From: Duncaniella sp.
GTDB taxonomy: Bacteria; Bacteroidota; Bacteroidia; Bacteroidales; Muribaculaceae
DNA: 63,453 bases
Assembly: GCA_029056055.1 (NCBI GenBank)
Contig: JAIDCC010000048.1
Coordinates: 1-63,453, forward strand
Reading direction: 5' to 3'
Below the pieces are notes generated by a model. It saw only the letters and a list, made by a program, of their open reading frames with translations. It did not search any database and was not told the DNA's origin. This document shows, one piece after another, positions 9,382-18,342 of this stretch. A program made the translations under genes and the position numbers. Every line of letters starts with the position of its first letter. The first letter of the stretch is position 1.

Positions 9382-9413
9382 CAAAGGTAGTCATTAACCG
9401 CCACGTGGCCAAA
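9382..9413 (-). promoter_or_regulatory. Promoter of gldH
   Basis: On the minus strand TTTG (9410-9413), a 20-bp spacer and TACCTTTG (9382-9389) match the Bacteroidetes consensus. This separates gldH transcription from ricT and fixes the gldH start at 9354. Confidence 0.7.
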
Positions 9414-9533
9414 CCGCGGGGTGTTAAACTTGCCTAAGCGGGTGATGAGAAATGGCAAACCGCGCGGAAGCCTCGGCAAGTGATGCTTGCGGGCGTTCCA
9501 CGCGGTAGAGTGTTACAGTGGTGAGAAGCAAGT

Positions 9534-10946
9534 CTACTCCTCGCCTCTGAAAGCCTTCGGCAGACGCGCCGGAGCGGGCTGCGGCTGCGACGGCTGTTGA
9601 GGCTGCTGCGGAGTCTTGGGCTTGTCGGCTGACGGCTGGCGCTTCTTTTGGCGCTGACGGTCGGGACGGTCGCCCTTCGGCTGACGGTTGCCTTGAGGCT
9701 CGCCGGCGGTCTTCGGGGCTTTCTGATTGCCCTCGCCGCCCTGCGCTTTCTCCTTACGGTCGCGCTGCTTGCGCTGCTGCTGACGGTCAGGGGCATCGGC
9801 CTTCTGCTCGGCTGCCTTCTGCTCGGGAGCGGAGGCGTTTGTCGCGTCGGCTCCGGCGGGAGCGCCCTGAGCTTTCGACTTCTTCTTTTTCTTCTTCTTG
9901 CTCTTGTCGAAGCGGGTGAGGTCGTCTTGCGCGGCGAGATCAATCGGTTTGGCCTTGGCCGTGGCGTTCGCCTTGGCTTCGACGTCGCTGTCGCGCAACA
10001 GTTGCAGCGGACGTTCGCCGCGGCGGTTCATCTCGATGATTTCAAAGACGCGGGCAGCGTCGATGGTGACGAGGTTGGCCGCCATGTTCTTTTCCGACGA
10101 ATAGGTGATTTCCTTCTTGAAAATGTCGGTCTTGAAGTGAAACCACGTGGCGTCGGCCGTCTCGAGTCTCACCTCGCGCGGGGGGAGTTGCTTGACGCTC
10201 TCCATGTAGGCGTCCACCTCGAAATTGAGGCAGCACTTGAGCTTGGCACACTGCCCGGCGAGCTTCTGTGGATTGAGCGAAATGTCCTGATAACGGGCGG
10301 CGGCGGTGCCTACCGACACGAAGTTGGTCATCCACAACGCGCAACAGAGCGGACGGCCGCACGAGCCGATGCCGCCGATGCGTCCCGCTTCCTGACGGGC
10401 TCCAATCTGCTTCATCTCGATGCGCACCTTGAATGTGTCGGCGAGCACCTTGATGAGCTGGCGGAAGTCGACGCGCTCGTCGGCAATGTAGTAGAAGATG
10501 GCCTTGTTGCCGTCTCCCTGATACTCCACATCGCCAATCTTCATGTTGAGATGAAGCGAGTCGGCTATCTTGCGGGCACGAATCATCGTGTCGTTCTCGC
10601 GAGCTTTGGCCTCTTCATACTTTTCGAGGTCGGCGGGGCGGGCGAGGCGGAACACCTTGCGGATTTCGGCCTCGTTCTTGATGCCCGCACGCTTCATCTG
10701 CAGCTGCACAAGCTTGCCGGTCATGGTGATTTGACCGATGTCGTGACCCGGCTGAGCCTCGACGGCCACCATGTCGCCCTTAGCCACTTCCAGCTCCGGA
10801 GGGCAGCGGTAGTAGCCCTTGCGGGTGTTCTTGAACTGCACCTCGACGATGTCAAAGTCGGCATATCCGCCGGGGATGTCTTCCAGGTAGTTGAAACACT
10901 GGAGATTGCCTCGGGGACAGCCTTTCTTGTCTTTACAGCATCCCAT
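9534..10946 (-). CDS. ricT: PSP1/RicT-family regulatory protein
   Basis: 470 residues. The first 330 or so match PSP1/RicT (YaaT): a Cys-rich start (CCKDKKGC), the conserved GRIGGIGSCGRPLCCALW (about 203-220) and CAKLKCCLNFE (about 243-253). In Bacillus, RicT with RicA and RicF forms an iron-sulfur complex that directs RNase Y; these Cys motifs fit such a cluster. The last 115 residues or so are a low-complexity Lys/Gln/Pro tail with a poly-Lys run, probably disordered and possibly RNA-binding. The gene begins 11 bp after rny, so the two are almost certainly co-transcribed. Confidence 0.9.
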   Translation of the reverse strand: MGCCKDKKGCPRGNLQCFNYLEDIPGGYADFDIVEVQFKNTRKGYYRCPPELEVAKGDMVAVEAQPGHDIGQITMTGKLVQLQMKRAGIKNEAEIRKVFRLARPADLEKYEEAKARENDTMIRARKIADSLHLNMKIGDVEYQGDGNKAIFYYIADERVDFRQLIKVLADTFKVRIEMKQIGARQEAGRIGGIGSCGRPLCCALWMTNFVSVGTAAARYQDISLNPQKLAGQCAKLKCCLNFEVDAYMESVKQLPPREVRLETADATWFHFKTDIFKKEITYSSEKNMAANLVTIDAARVFEIIEMNRRGERPLQLLRDSDVEAKANATAKAKPIDLAAQDDLTRFDKSKKKKKKKSKAQGAPAGADATNASAPEQKAAEQKADAPDRQQQRKQRDRKEKAQGGEGNQKAPKTAGEPQGNRQPKGDRPDRQRQKKRQPSADKPKTPQQPQQPSQPQPAPARLPKAFRGEE

Positions 10947-10957
10947 GGGCGGCGCGA

Positions 10958-12514
10958 TTATTTGGCGTAGCTTACGGAGCGAGTCTCACGGATGACGGTG
11001 ATTTTCACCTGACCGGGATAGGTCAGTTCATCCTGAATGCGGCGTGCTATCTCGTTGGAGAGTTTTTCGGTTTCGTTGTCGTCAATCTTGTCGGCACCTA
11101 CGATGACGCGCAGTTCGCGGCCGGCCTGAATGGCATAGGTCTTGACCACACCGGGATAGGAGAGGGCGAGCTGCTCGAGGTCGTTGAGACGCTTGATGTA
11201 GGCCTCGACAATCTCGCGGCGGGCGCCGGGACGGGCACCGGAAATGGCGTCGCACACCTGCACGATGGGGGCGAGGAGCGAGGTCATCTCTATTTCATCG
11301 TGGTGGGCACCGATGGCGTTGCACACATCGGGCTTCTCCTTATACTTTTCGGCGAGCTTCATGCCGAGCAGTGCGTGGGGCAGTTCGGGCTCTTCGTCGG
11401 GCACCTTGCCGATGTCGTGGAGCAGACCTGCACGGCGTGCCTTCTTGGCGTTGAGACCGAGTTCCGAGGCCATGATGGCGCAGAGGTTGGCCGTCTCGCG
11501 GGCGTGCTGCAGAAGGTTCTGTCCGTAAGACGAGCGGTATTTCATCTTGCCTACCATGCGGATGAGGTCGGGGTGCAGACCGTGGATGCCGAGGTCGATG
11601 GCAGTGCGTTTGCCGGTCTCGACGATTTCTTCCTCAATCTGCTTGCGCACCTTGGCCACCACTTCCTCGATGCGTGCGGGGTGGATGCGGCCGTCGCTGA
11701 CGAGCTGATGGAGAGCCAGGCGGGCAATCTCGCGGCGCACGGGGTCGAAGCCCGAGAGGACGATAGCCTCGGGGGTGTCGTCGACGATGATTTCGATGCC
11801 TGTGGCGGCTTCGAGGGCACGGATGTTGCGACCCTCGCGACCGATGATGCGGCCCTTGATTTCGTCGGAGTCTATGTGGAAGACGGTGACGGAGTTTTCG
11901 ATGGCGGTCTCCGTGGCAAGACGCTGGATGCTCTGCACCACGATGCGCTTGGCCTCCTTGTTGGCTGTCAGCTTGGCCTCGTCCATGATGTCGTGGATGT
12001 AGGCTGCGGCTGCGGTCTTGGCTTCGTCGCGCAGGCTGTCGATGAGCTTCTCGCGAGCCTCGTCAGACGACATGCCCGAGATGTGTTCGAGCGTCTCGCG
12101 GGCAGTGCGTTCGAGGCTTTCGAGCTGACGGCGGTCTTCTTCGAGTTTGGCCGCGTCGTTGTCGAGGTTGCGGCGCTGCTGCTCAATCTCATTGCGGGCG
12201 CGGGCGTTCTCGCTCTGCTGCTGGTTGAGCTGATTCTGGCGCTGCTTGAGCTTCTGCTCGTCGCCCTGGATGCGCTGCATGCGCTGGGCGGCTTCGCGCT
12301 CTGCCTTTGAAGTGATGCGCAACTCCTGCTCACGTGCTTCGAGGATTTTATTTTTCATTATCACCTCGGCCTCTTTGTTGGCTTCGTCGACGATGGTCTT
12401 GGCACGCGAACGCCCCGTGGAGCGCTGCACAGCCAGCAGGATACCGACGGCTCCACAGGCGCCGATGACGAGGGCGCCGATGACGAGGGCGATGATTGCG
12501 GGTGTAGATAACAT
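10958..12514 (-). CDS. rny: Ribonuclease Y
   Basis: 518 residues, normal length. An N-terminal membrane helix (about 5-28) is followed by a long coiled coil (about 30-160), a KH RNA-binding domain with [14 protein letters not shown] (about 214-227), and an HD domain with LLHDIGKV (about 364-371) giving metal-dependent endonuclease activity. It starts mRNA decay at the inner membrane. It heads the rny-ricT pair; upstream is a 256-bp noncoding stretch and zapA on the same strand. Confidence 0.97.
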   Translation of the reverse strand: MLSTPAIIALVIGALVIGACGAVGILLAVQRSTGRSRAKTIVDEANKEAEVIMKNKILEAREQELRITSKAEREAAQRMQRIQGDEQKLKQRQNQLNQQQSENARARNEIEQQRRNLDNDAAKLEEDRRQLESLERTARETLEHISGMSSDEAREKLIDSLRDEAKTAAAAYIHDIMDEAKLTANKEAKRIVVQSIQRLATETAIENSVTVFHIDSDEIKGRIIGREGRNIRALEAATGIEIIVDDTPEAIVLSGFDPVRREIARLALHQLVSDGRIHPARIEEVVAKVRKQIEEEIVETGKRTAIDLGIHGLHPDLIRMVGKMKYRSSYGQNLLQHARETANLCAIMASELGLNAKKARRAGLLHDIGKVPDEEPELPHALLGMKLAEKYKEKPDVCNAIGAHHDEIEMTSLLAPIVQVCDAISGARPGARREIVEAYIKRLNDLEQLALSYPGVVKTYAIQAGRELRVIVGADKIDDNETEKLSNEIARRIQDELTYPGQVKITVIRETRSVSYAK

Positions 12515-12770
12515 AAGGTGTATTTAGATATATATGTGGGAGTTAAATTGTGCTTTCTATTGCGATACGGGTATAAAAAAAGTCACACACGACCTGCGGG
12601 CGGTAGAGCCGGAGCTTTCCGCCTGGGGGCATGCGTGAAATGATTTCGCTGAGTGAGAAAATATGAACTTTCCGCCTGACTGAGCAGACGGGGGCGGCGT
12701 AGGGAGGTGGGGCGAGGCCGGGAAACCGTAATCGGGGGAAACGCGTCGCGACGATGAGTCACGGCGGAGT
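12515..12770 (-). other. Noncoding stretch between zapA and rny, possible structured RNA
   Basis: 256 bp without a credible gene. On the minus strand it contains two near-identical direct copies of AGGCGGAAAG[TC]TC, a short stem GGCGG/CCGCC around the second copy, a self-complementary CGTCGCGACG near the zapA end, and a T7 run at about 12576-12582. Gammaproteobacteria carry 6S RNA just downstream of zapA, so a 6S-like RNA is possible, but I could not find the long closing stem 6S RNA should have. Confidence 0.3.
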
Positions 12771-13148
12771 TCAGTCGGCAACCGGCTCGGCTGAAGGGGC
12801 GGCGGCAGCTGACGCATCGTCGCGGGTCTCGCGCGCCTCCTGCGAGGTGCGGAGGTCGGCGTGCAGAATGTCGTCAAACGAGGCTTCGACTTCTTCGAGC
12901 ACCGTGTCGAGGTTCTGCGAGGCTTCGAGAGTGCTGTAGTAAAGGTTGGCAAACCTGAAGGTCACCATTGCGAGCACTTCGGCCGACGATTTGTCGCTGA
13001 ATTCGTCCAGACGCGTCCACTTGTTCCAGAGTTCGTTGATGGCATTCTCGGCCTTGCGGATGGTTTCGATCTGCGACTGCGCGGCTCTGTAGGGCATACG
13101 CGGCAGGTCGGCCAGACGAATTGTTATGTTTGTGATATTGTCAGACAT
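12771..13148 (-). CDS. zapA: Cell division protein ZapA
   Basis: 125 residues. The N-terminus NITIRLADLPRMPYRA and the following helices match ZapA, a small coiled-coil protein that bundles FtsZ filaments at the division site. The C-terminal 25 residues are Ala/Glu rich and probably disordered. It follows a small coiled-coil gene by 22 bp on the same strand, an arrangement in which the upstream partner acts like ZapB (inference). Confidence 0.85.
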   Translation of the reverse strand: MSDNITNITIRLADLPRMPYRAAQSQIETIRKAENAINELWNKWTRLDEFSDKSSAEVLAMVTFRFANLYYSTLEASQNLDTVLEEVEASFDDILHADLRTSQEARETRDDASAAAAPSAEPVAD

Positions 13149-13170
13149 CAGAGAGCGGAGAGATAGAATG

Positions 13171-13464
13171 TCAAATGCTTAATTGCTTAATGCACTTGTC
13201 GATTTCACGCACTAATTCGGTGAGCAGATTGCGGGCTTCCTCTACATTGTGGTGGTCGGGCGCGAGAGCCGAGGCGATGCGCATCTCTTCGAGCTGTGCG
13301 TCGCGGTTAGCCACTTCCTGCCAGAGCTCGCGGTTTTCGCGTTCGAGGTCGGCTATGCGCCGGTCGGCCTCGGCCTTGGCCTTGACCATAAGCGCGTAGC
13401 GTTCAGCTATTATCGCGGCTTTCGACGTGATTCTGTCAATGCGTTGCTGAAGATTGCCAGCCAT
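13171..13464 (-). CDS. Small coiled-coil protein, ZapB-like
   Basis: 97 residues from the ATG at 13464 (MAGNLQQR); an in-frame ATG at 13488 lies inside the promoter's -7 element at 13486-13493, so it is rejected. Residues about 5-60 form a heptad-like coiled coil (RIADLERENRELWQEV). No enzyme motif. Placed directly before zapA, it is probably a division-related partner, by position only. Confidence 0.7.
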   Translation of the reverse strand: MAGNLQQRIDRITSKAAIIAERYALMVKAKAEADRRIADLERENRELWQEVANRDAQLEEMRIASALAPDHHNVEEARNLLTELVREIDKCIKQLSI

Positions 13465-13485
13465 TCTTTTTACCAAATTTGTTGT

Positions 13486-13493
13486 CAAAGTTA
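13486..13493 (-). promoter_or_regulatory. -7 element upstream of the zapA block
   Basis: TAACTTTG on the minus strand, 22 bp before the chosen start at 13464; a T-rich segment sits where the -33 TTTG is expected. Probably drives the coiled-coil gene and zapA and perhaps rny-ricT. Confidence 0.55.
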
Positions 13494-13733
13494 CAACTTC
13501 TCGCGCTATTTTCCTAAAAATTCAGCTGTTTTTTCATACTGCTAAAGGAAATTTAACTAAACTAATCGTTATGGCGGGAAGCGGCAGTTTGACGTATGGA
13601 GTGAAATCTGTTGATTGTCAACACGCCGCCGCAACGGCCGGGGCTACCGGGCCTTGATGCGACAGCGTGTATGTGGATGTTTTGGGGTGAAGCCTCAGCG
13701 CCCATGCCCGTCGGGCCTGAGCGGGGGGCCACG

Positions 13734-15422
13734 CTACTTGCGTTTCTTCTCGGCTATGCGGGCGTAGTCGCGCGTGGCGTCGGCTATCTCGGCGTGGACG
13801 CGCTTGCCCACGAATTCCGCGCCGGTCAGCGCGCCCACCACTTTGCGGGCGTCGGCCTTCTTGACGTCGAAAAGCGAGTAGCCGGGCATGAGGTCGATGC
13901 GGCCTACGTCTACCCTCTTGCCCTGCACGAGTTTGTTGAGCATGTCAATGAGGTTTCCGGCATAGAAGCCGTCACGTTTGCCGAGGTTGATGTAGATGCG
14001 CTCCATGCCGGGCTCGGCCACGCGGCGGTCTTTGTCGCCGTCGCTCTCGAAACGCTTGCCCTTGCCGCCCTTGCGCTCTTTTTCGGGCTTGGCGTCGATG
14101 AAGTCGATTTTGGGGGCATCCTTGTAGTAGTTGAGCAAGCGGTTGAATTCGAGCGAGATGACGCGTTTGAGCAGGTCGTCCTCGCTGAGCCATTCGAGCT
14201 TGCGCGAGATGCCGGGCAGGTAGCGGGCTATCTCGTCTTCGTTGACCTTGACGCGCTCCAGACGGTCGGCCAGATTGTAGAGCTGTTTCTCGATGATGTG
14301 CTCGGGGGTAGGCACGTCCTTGCGCTCGAATTTCTTGCCGATGATGCGTTCGATTTCGCGCAGACGGCCGCGCTCGCGCGAGTGGATGATGGCTATCGAG
14401 ACGCCGCTCTTGCCGGCGCGGCCCGTACGTCCCGAGCGGTGGGTGTAGACGGCGGTGTCCTCGGGCAGACCGAAGTTGATGACGTGGGTGAGCGAGTCGA
14501 CGTCGAGACCGCGGGCGGCTACGTCGGTGGCCACGAGAAGCGACACCACGCGGTCGCGGAATTTCTTCATCACGATGTCGCGCTGCTGCTGCGAGAGGTC
14601 GCCGTGGAGCGCCTCGGCGTTGTAGCCGTCCTTGATGAGGGCGTCGGCCACTTCCTGAGTGTCGCGGCGCGTGCGGCAGAACACGATGCCGTAGATGTTG
14701 GGCGAGTTGTCTACAACGCGTTTGAGCGCCAGATATTTGTCGCGCGCGTTGACCATATAATAGATGTGGCGCACGTTTTCGGCACCCTCGTTGCGCGAGC
14801 CTACAACGATTTCCTCGTAATCTTTCATGTAGCGTTTGGCTATCTTGAGGATATCGTTGGGCATGGTGGCCGAGAAGAGCAGGGTCTTATGGTCTTCAGG
14901 CACATGCTTGAGGATTTCTTCGATGGAGTCGAGGAAACCCATGTTGAGCATTTCGTCGGCCTCGTCGAGCACCACGGTCTTGACGTCGTCGAGTTTCACC
15001 ACGCCGCGCTTGATGAGGTCGATAAGTCGGCCCGGGGTGGCCACGATGACCTGCACGCCCGCTTTGAGCGAACGAATCTGACTCTCGATGCTCGACCCGC
15101 CGTAGACGGGAAGCACCTTGACGCCGGGGATGTATTTCGAGAAGTCTACGAGGTCGGAGCCGATTTGCAGACAAAGCTCGCGCGTCGGGGCGAGCACGAG
15201 CGCCTGCGGACGTTTTTCGTCAGGGTCGACACGTTGCAGAAGAGGCAATCCGAAAGCCGCTGTCTTGCCTGTGCCTGTCTGGGCAAGGGCCACTATGTCT
15301 TTTGCATCGCCGAGCAGGCGGGGGATTACTCGTTCCTGTATGGGCATGGGGGCCTCGAATCCGAGCTCCTCTACCGCGCGGCGCAGCGGTTCGCTTACGC
15401 CAATTTCTTCAAATGTCTTCAT
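13734..15422 (-). CDS. DEAD-box ATP-dependent RNA helicase
   Basis: 562 residues from the ATG at 15422 (MKTFEEIGVSEPL). All helicase motifs are visible: the Q motif (PMPIQERVIP), AQTGTGKT (about 44-51), DEAD as VLDEADEML (about 146-154), SAT (about 177-179), and HRSGRTGRAG (about 320-329). The C-terminal part holds a DbpA-like RNA-binding domain (about 450-525) after a basic linker, as in CsdA/DeaD. It probably unwinds structured RNA in ribosome assembly or mRNA decay. A perfect stem (GGCAAC/GTTGCC) lies about 25 bp before the start and could affect translation. Confidence 0.93.
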   Translation of the reverse strand: MKTFEEIGVSEPLRRAVEELGFEAPMPIQERVIPRLLGDAKDIVALAQTGTGKTAAFGLPLLQRVDPDEKRPQALVLAPTRELCLQIGSDLVDFSKYIPGVKVLPVYGGSSIESQIRSLKAGVQVIVATPGRLIDLIKRGVVKLDDVKTVVLDEADEMLNMGFLDSIEEILKHVPEDHKTLLFSATMPNDILKIAKRYMKDYEEIVVGSRNEGAENVRHIYYMVNARDKYLALKRVVDNSPNIYGIVFCRTRRDTQEVADALIKDGYNAEALHGDLSQQQRDIVMKKFRDRVVSLLVATDVAARGLDVDSLTHVINFGLPEDTAVYTHRSGRTGRAGKSGVSIAIIHSRERGRLREIERIIGKKFERKDVPTPEHIIEKQLYNLADRLERVKVNEDEIARYLPGISRKLEWLSEDDLLKRVISLEFNRLLNYYKDAPKIDFIDAKPEKERKGGKGKRFESDGDKDRRVAEPGMERIYINLGKRDGFYAGNLIDMLNKLVQGKRVDVGRIDLMPGYSLFDVKKADARKVVGALTGAEFVGKRVHAEIADATRDYARIAEKKRK

Positions 15423-15498
15423 AAAAATTTCAGTTTTGGGTGGGCGCGGCAACCTTGTTGCCTGACTGTGATGATAACGCTTTCGCGAGGGTGATGGT

Positions 15499-16620
15499 TC
15501 AACCGAGCACCTTGCGGTAGAACTCATCCATGCGGGCCGAAAGGGTGTCGGCCGAGAAACGTGCTATGTGGGCGCGCCCCTGCTCGACGAGTTGCTCGCG
15601 CAGCTCGGTAGAATCGGCCAGACTGTCTATGGCGGCGGCGATGGCGGCAATGTCGTCGGGAGCGCAGTAGATGGCTCCGGGACCTCCGGCCTCCTCGAGA
15701 CAGGAGCCTGTGGCGGCCACGACAGGGATGCCTGAGGCGAGCGCTTCGATGACGGGAATGCCGAAGCCTTCGTAACGCGAAACGTAGAGCGCGGCCGTGG
15801 CCATCTGATAGAGTGCCGGAAGGTGGCCGAGGGGAACTGAGTTGAGAAATTTCACGCGGTCGGTAAGCCCCAGGCAGGCAATGCGCTCCTCAAGGCGGCT
15901 TTGCAGCGGGGTGGATTTGCTCACGATGACGAGCGGCAACTGCGACGTGGTCTTGGCCAGCGCTTCGATGATGGCGGCATGGTTCTTGCGCTCTTCGACG
16001 GTGCCGACACTTATCAGATACCGGGGCGGAAGGTCGTAGTGGGCGGCCACTTCCTCGCGCATCGCCTCGGGCGCCACCTGATGGAAAAGCGCGTGACACC
16101 CTTGATAGATTACTTCGATTTTGTTTTCGTCGATGCCGTAGAGTTCGACAATGTCTCTGCGCGTGCGCTCCGAGATGGCAATGATGCGCGAGGCCACGCG
16201 GCAGGCATGGAGTGTCTTACGTTTCAGGATGGCGCGCTGGAGGGCAGGATAGGTGTGGGGCAGGCGCAGGAATATCAAATCGTGGATGGTCACGACACTG
16301 CGCACTCCGGTTTTCTCTATGCCGAAAGGCAGTTCGTTGCTCAGACCGTGGAAAATGTCGGGACGGTCGGCGGCTATGACGCGGCACACTCCGGCGTTGC
16401 GCCACCATTCGCGCGTCATGGCGTTGCGGCAATCGCTGATGCGGTAAGTGATGAGGGGCGAATCAGAAAGCCCCGCGCGACACCTCTCGGTGCCTTCGGT
16501 GGGAGCGTAGACGAGTGCCTCATTGCCCGCCAGAGCGGTGAGGTTGATGATGCCGCGGCTGTAGTTGCCTATGCCGGTGAGGTTTGACACGGCTTTCTTG
16601 CCGTCGAAGCCTATTCGCAT
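15499..16620 (-). CDS. Glycosyltransferase family 4 protein
   Basis: 373 residues starting at MRIGFDGKKAVSNLTGIGNYS, the usual beginning for this group (glycine-rich G-IGNYS loop). The C-terminal GT-B half has SVGTVEERKNH (about 201-211) and the conserved SRYEGFGIPVIEALASGIPV (about 278-297), the sugar-nucleotide binding region. It probably adds a hexose in cell-surface polysaccharide synthesis; donor and acceptor are unknown. It starts only a few bases after the terminator of gdhA, which therefore may sit in its mRNA leader. The helicase follows 76 bp downstream. Confidence 0.88.
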   Translation of the reverse strand: MRIGFDGKKAVSNLTGIGNYSRGIINLTALAGNEALVYAPTEGTERCRAGLSDSPLITYRISDCRNAMTREWWRNAGVCRVIAADRPDIFHGLSNELPFGIEKTGVRSVVTIHDLIFLRLPHTYPALQRAILKRKTLHACRVASRIIAISERTRRDIVELYGIDENKIEVIYQGCHALFHQVAPEAMREEVAAHYDLPPRYLISVGTVEERKNHAAIIEALAKTTSQLPLVIVSKSTPLQSRLEERIACLGLTDRVKFLNSVPLGHLPALYQMATAALYVSRYEGFGIPVIEALASGIPVVAATGSCLEEAGGPGAIYCAPDDIAAIAAAIDSLADSTELREQLVEQGRAHIARFSADTLSARMDEFYRKVLG

Positions 16621-16626
16621 GCGTGG

Positions 16627-16686
16627 GAAAAATAAAAAGAGGGAGCACTCCCCTGCTGCCGTCGAGGTCGGGCAAGGCAGTGCTCC
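16627..16686 (-). terminator. Intrinsic terminator after gdhA
   Basis: On the minus strand GGAGCACT (16679-16686) pairs with AGTGCTCC (16642-16649), with partly paired interior, followed by the T-rich TCTTTTTATTTTT at about 16628-16640. It ends 7 bp before the glycosyltransferase ATG. Confidence 0.75.
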
Positions 16687-16742
16687 TTTAGTGAGTAAGA
16701 TGTCAGAGTTGATTAGTGGTTGCCACTGCGAGCGGGGGGCTA

Positions 16743-18083
16743 TCAGATGATGCCCTGGCCCATCATGGCCTCGGCCACTTTCATGAAGCCGGCGATGTTG
16801 GCGCCCTTCATGTAGTTGATAAATCCGTCGGGCTCGGTGCCGTGCTCTACACACTGGGTGTGGATGTTGCGCATGATTTCGTGCAGACGGGCGTCTACCT
16901 CCTCGGCGCTCCACTGGAGATGTTCAGCGTTCTGGCTCATTTCGAGACCTGAAGTGGCCACGCCGCCGGCGTTGACAGCTTTGCCGGGGGCATAGGTGGT
17001 GCGACTGTTGATGAAGGTGTCGATGGCCTCGGGGGTGCAACCCATGTTTGACACTTCGGCCACGAGGAGCACTCCGTTGTCGACGAGACGGCGGGCGTCT
17101 TCGCCGTCGACTTCGTTCTGCGTAGCGCAGGGAAGGGCGATGTCAACCTTCTGACCCCACGGTTTTTCGTTGGGATAGAATGTAGCCTCGGGGAACTGTT
17201 CGGCATAGGGAGCCACGACGTCGTCGCCGGTGGCGCGCAGATAGAGCATGTAGTCGATTTTCTCCTTGGTCGAGATGCCTTCGGGGTCATAGATGTAGCC
17301 GTCGGGTCCGGAAATGGTCACCACTTTCGCGCCGAGTTCGGTTGCCTTGAGCGTAGCGCCCCAGGCCACGTTGCCGAAGCCGCTGACTGCGATGGTCTTG
17401 CCTTCGATGGAGTCGTTTTTGGCTGCAAGCATGCTCTGCACGAAGTAGAGCGCGCCAAATCCTGTGGCCTCGGGACGTATGCGCGAACCGCCGAAGCTGA
17501 GGCCTTTTCCGGTGAACGTGCCGGTGCATTCGTTGACGAGTTTCTTATACATGCCATACATGTAGCCCACTTCGCGGCCGCCTACGCCGATGTCGCCGGC
17601 GGGCACGTCGCGGTCAGGACCGAGGTTTTTCCACAGACCGAGGATGAAGGCCTGACAGAAGCGCATGATTTCGGCTTCGCTCTTACCGCGGGGCGAGAAG
17701 TCCGAGCCACCCTTGGCGCCGCCCATGGGCAGCGTGGTGAGGGCGTTCTTGAACGTCTGCTCGAAGCCGAGGAATTTGAGGATGCTCAGGTTGACCGAGG
17801 CATGGAAACGGATGCCCCCCTTGTAGGGACCGATGGCGTTGTTAAACTGCACGCGGTAGCCGATGTTGTTCTGCACTTCGCCGCGGTCGTCAATCCATGT
17901 GACGCGGAACGTGACGATGCGGTCGGGCTCGACCATGCGCTCGATGATTTTGGCTTTTTCAAATTCGGGGTGCTGATTGTAGACATCCTCTACGCACATC
18001 AGAACCTCTTTGACGGCCTGGAGATATTCCTTTTCGCCGGGGTGCTTGGCCTCAAGGCCGTTGAGAATGGCATTTATATCCAT
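16743..18083 (-). CDS. gdhA: NADP-type glutamate dehydrogenase
   Basis: 446 residues from the ATG at 18083 (MDINAILNGLE), the standard hexameric GdhA length; the longer open frame upstream has no family match and lies across the promoter. Motifs: NNAIGPYKGGIRFH (about 84-97), LPMGGAKGGSDFSPRGKS (about 119-136) with the catalytic Lys, and FGNVAWG in the NAD(P) fold. It converts 2-oxoglutarate and ammonia to glutamate and is the main ammonium-assimilation enzyme in many Bacteroidales. It is a single-gene transcript with its own promoter and terminator. Confidence 0.96.
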   Translation of the reverse strand: MDINAILNGLEAKHPGEKEYLQAVKEVLMCVEDVYNQHPEFEKAKIIERMVEPDRIVTFRVTWIDDRGEVQNNIGYRVQFNNAIGPYKGGIRFHASVNLSILKFLGFEQTFKNALTTLPMGGAKGGSDFSPRGKSEAEIMRFCQAFILGLWKNLGPDRDVPAGDIGVGGREVGYMYGMYKKLVNECTGTFTGKGLSFGGSRIRPEATGFGALYFVQSMLAAKNDSIEGKTIAVSGFGNVAWGATLKATELGAKVVTISGPDGYIYDPEGISTKEKIDYMLYLRATGDDVVAPYAEQFPEATFYPNEKPWGQKVDIALPCATQNEVDGEDARRLVDNGVLLVAEVSNMGCTPEAIDTFINSRTTYAPGKAVNAGGVATSGLEMSQNAEHLQWSAEEVDARLHEIMRNIHTQCVEHGTEPDGFINYMKGANIAGFMKVAEAMMGQGII

Positions 18084-18145
18084 AGTGTGACAGACTTTTT
18101 GATGATTTGCACTGACGCGGCAACCGCCGCGTCGCTTTGATGATG

Positions 18146-18153
18146 CAAATGTA
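18146..18153 (-). promoter_or_regulatory. -7 element of gdhA
   Basis: TACATTTG on the minus strand about 63 bp before the gdhA ATG; a T-rich but not exact TTTG lies at the -33 position. Confidence 0.5.
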
Positions 18154-18241
18154 GGAAAGATTTTGCTAAAAAACGAATTTCGGCATATGTTAGAAAACAC
18201 GTTTTGACAACATCTTTCGGCCGAACGGGGATGCTTGAGGA

Positions 18242-18328
18242 TGTATCATAATTGACTCTTTGACGATTTCGCCCCTCTTACACATAGGTGTAGTGGGGGC
18301 GAAATCTCGATTTTGTGAATATGATACA
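18242..18328 (-). terminator. Nested inverted repeat after the lytic transglycosylase gene
   Basis: Outer arms TGTATCAT (18242-18249) and ATGATACA (18321-18328) enclose inner arms GATTTCGCCCC (18265-18275) and GGGGCGAAATC (18296-18306), with TACAC/GTGTA inside. It lies just after the MltD-like stop and is a likely 3' end structure, though no T run follows. Confidence 0.5.
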
Positions 18329-18342
18329 CCGGCGCCCGTGTG

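Noticed and set aside
12515-12770. Firm annotation as 6S RNA
   Set aside because: The position fits, but I could not find the long closing stem, so it is kept only as a low-confidence candidate.
13611-15494. 627-residue plus-strand open frame opposite the helicase gene
   Set aside because: No recognisable motif; the minus strand carries all DEAD-box motifs in order.
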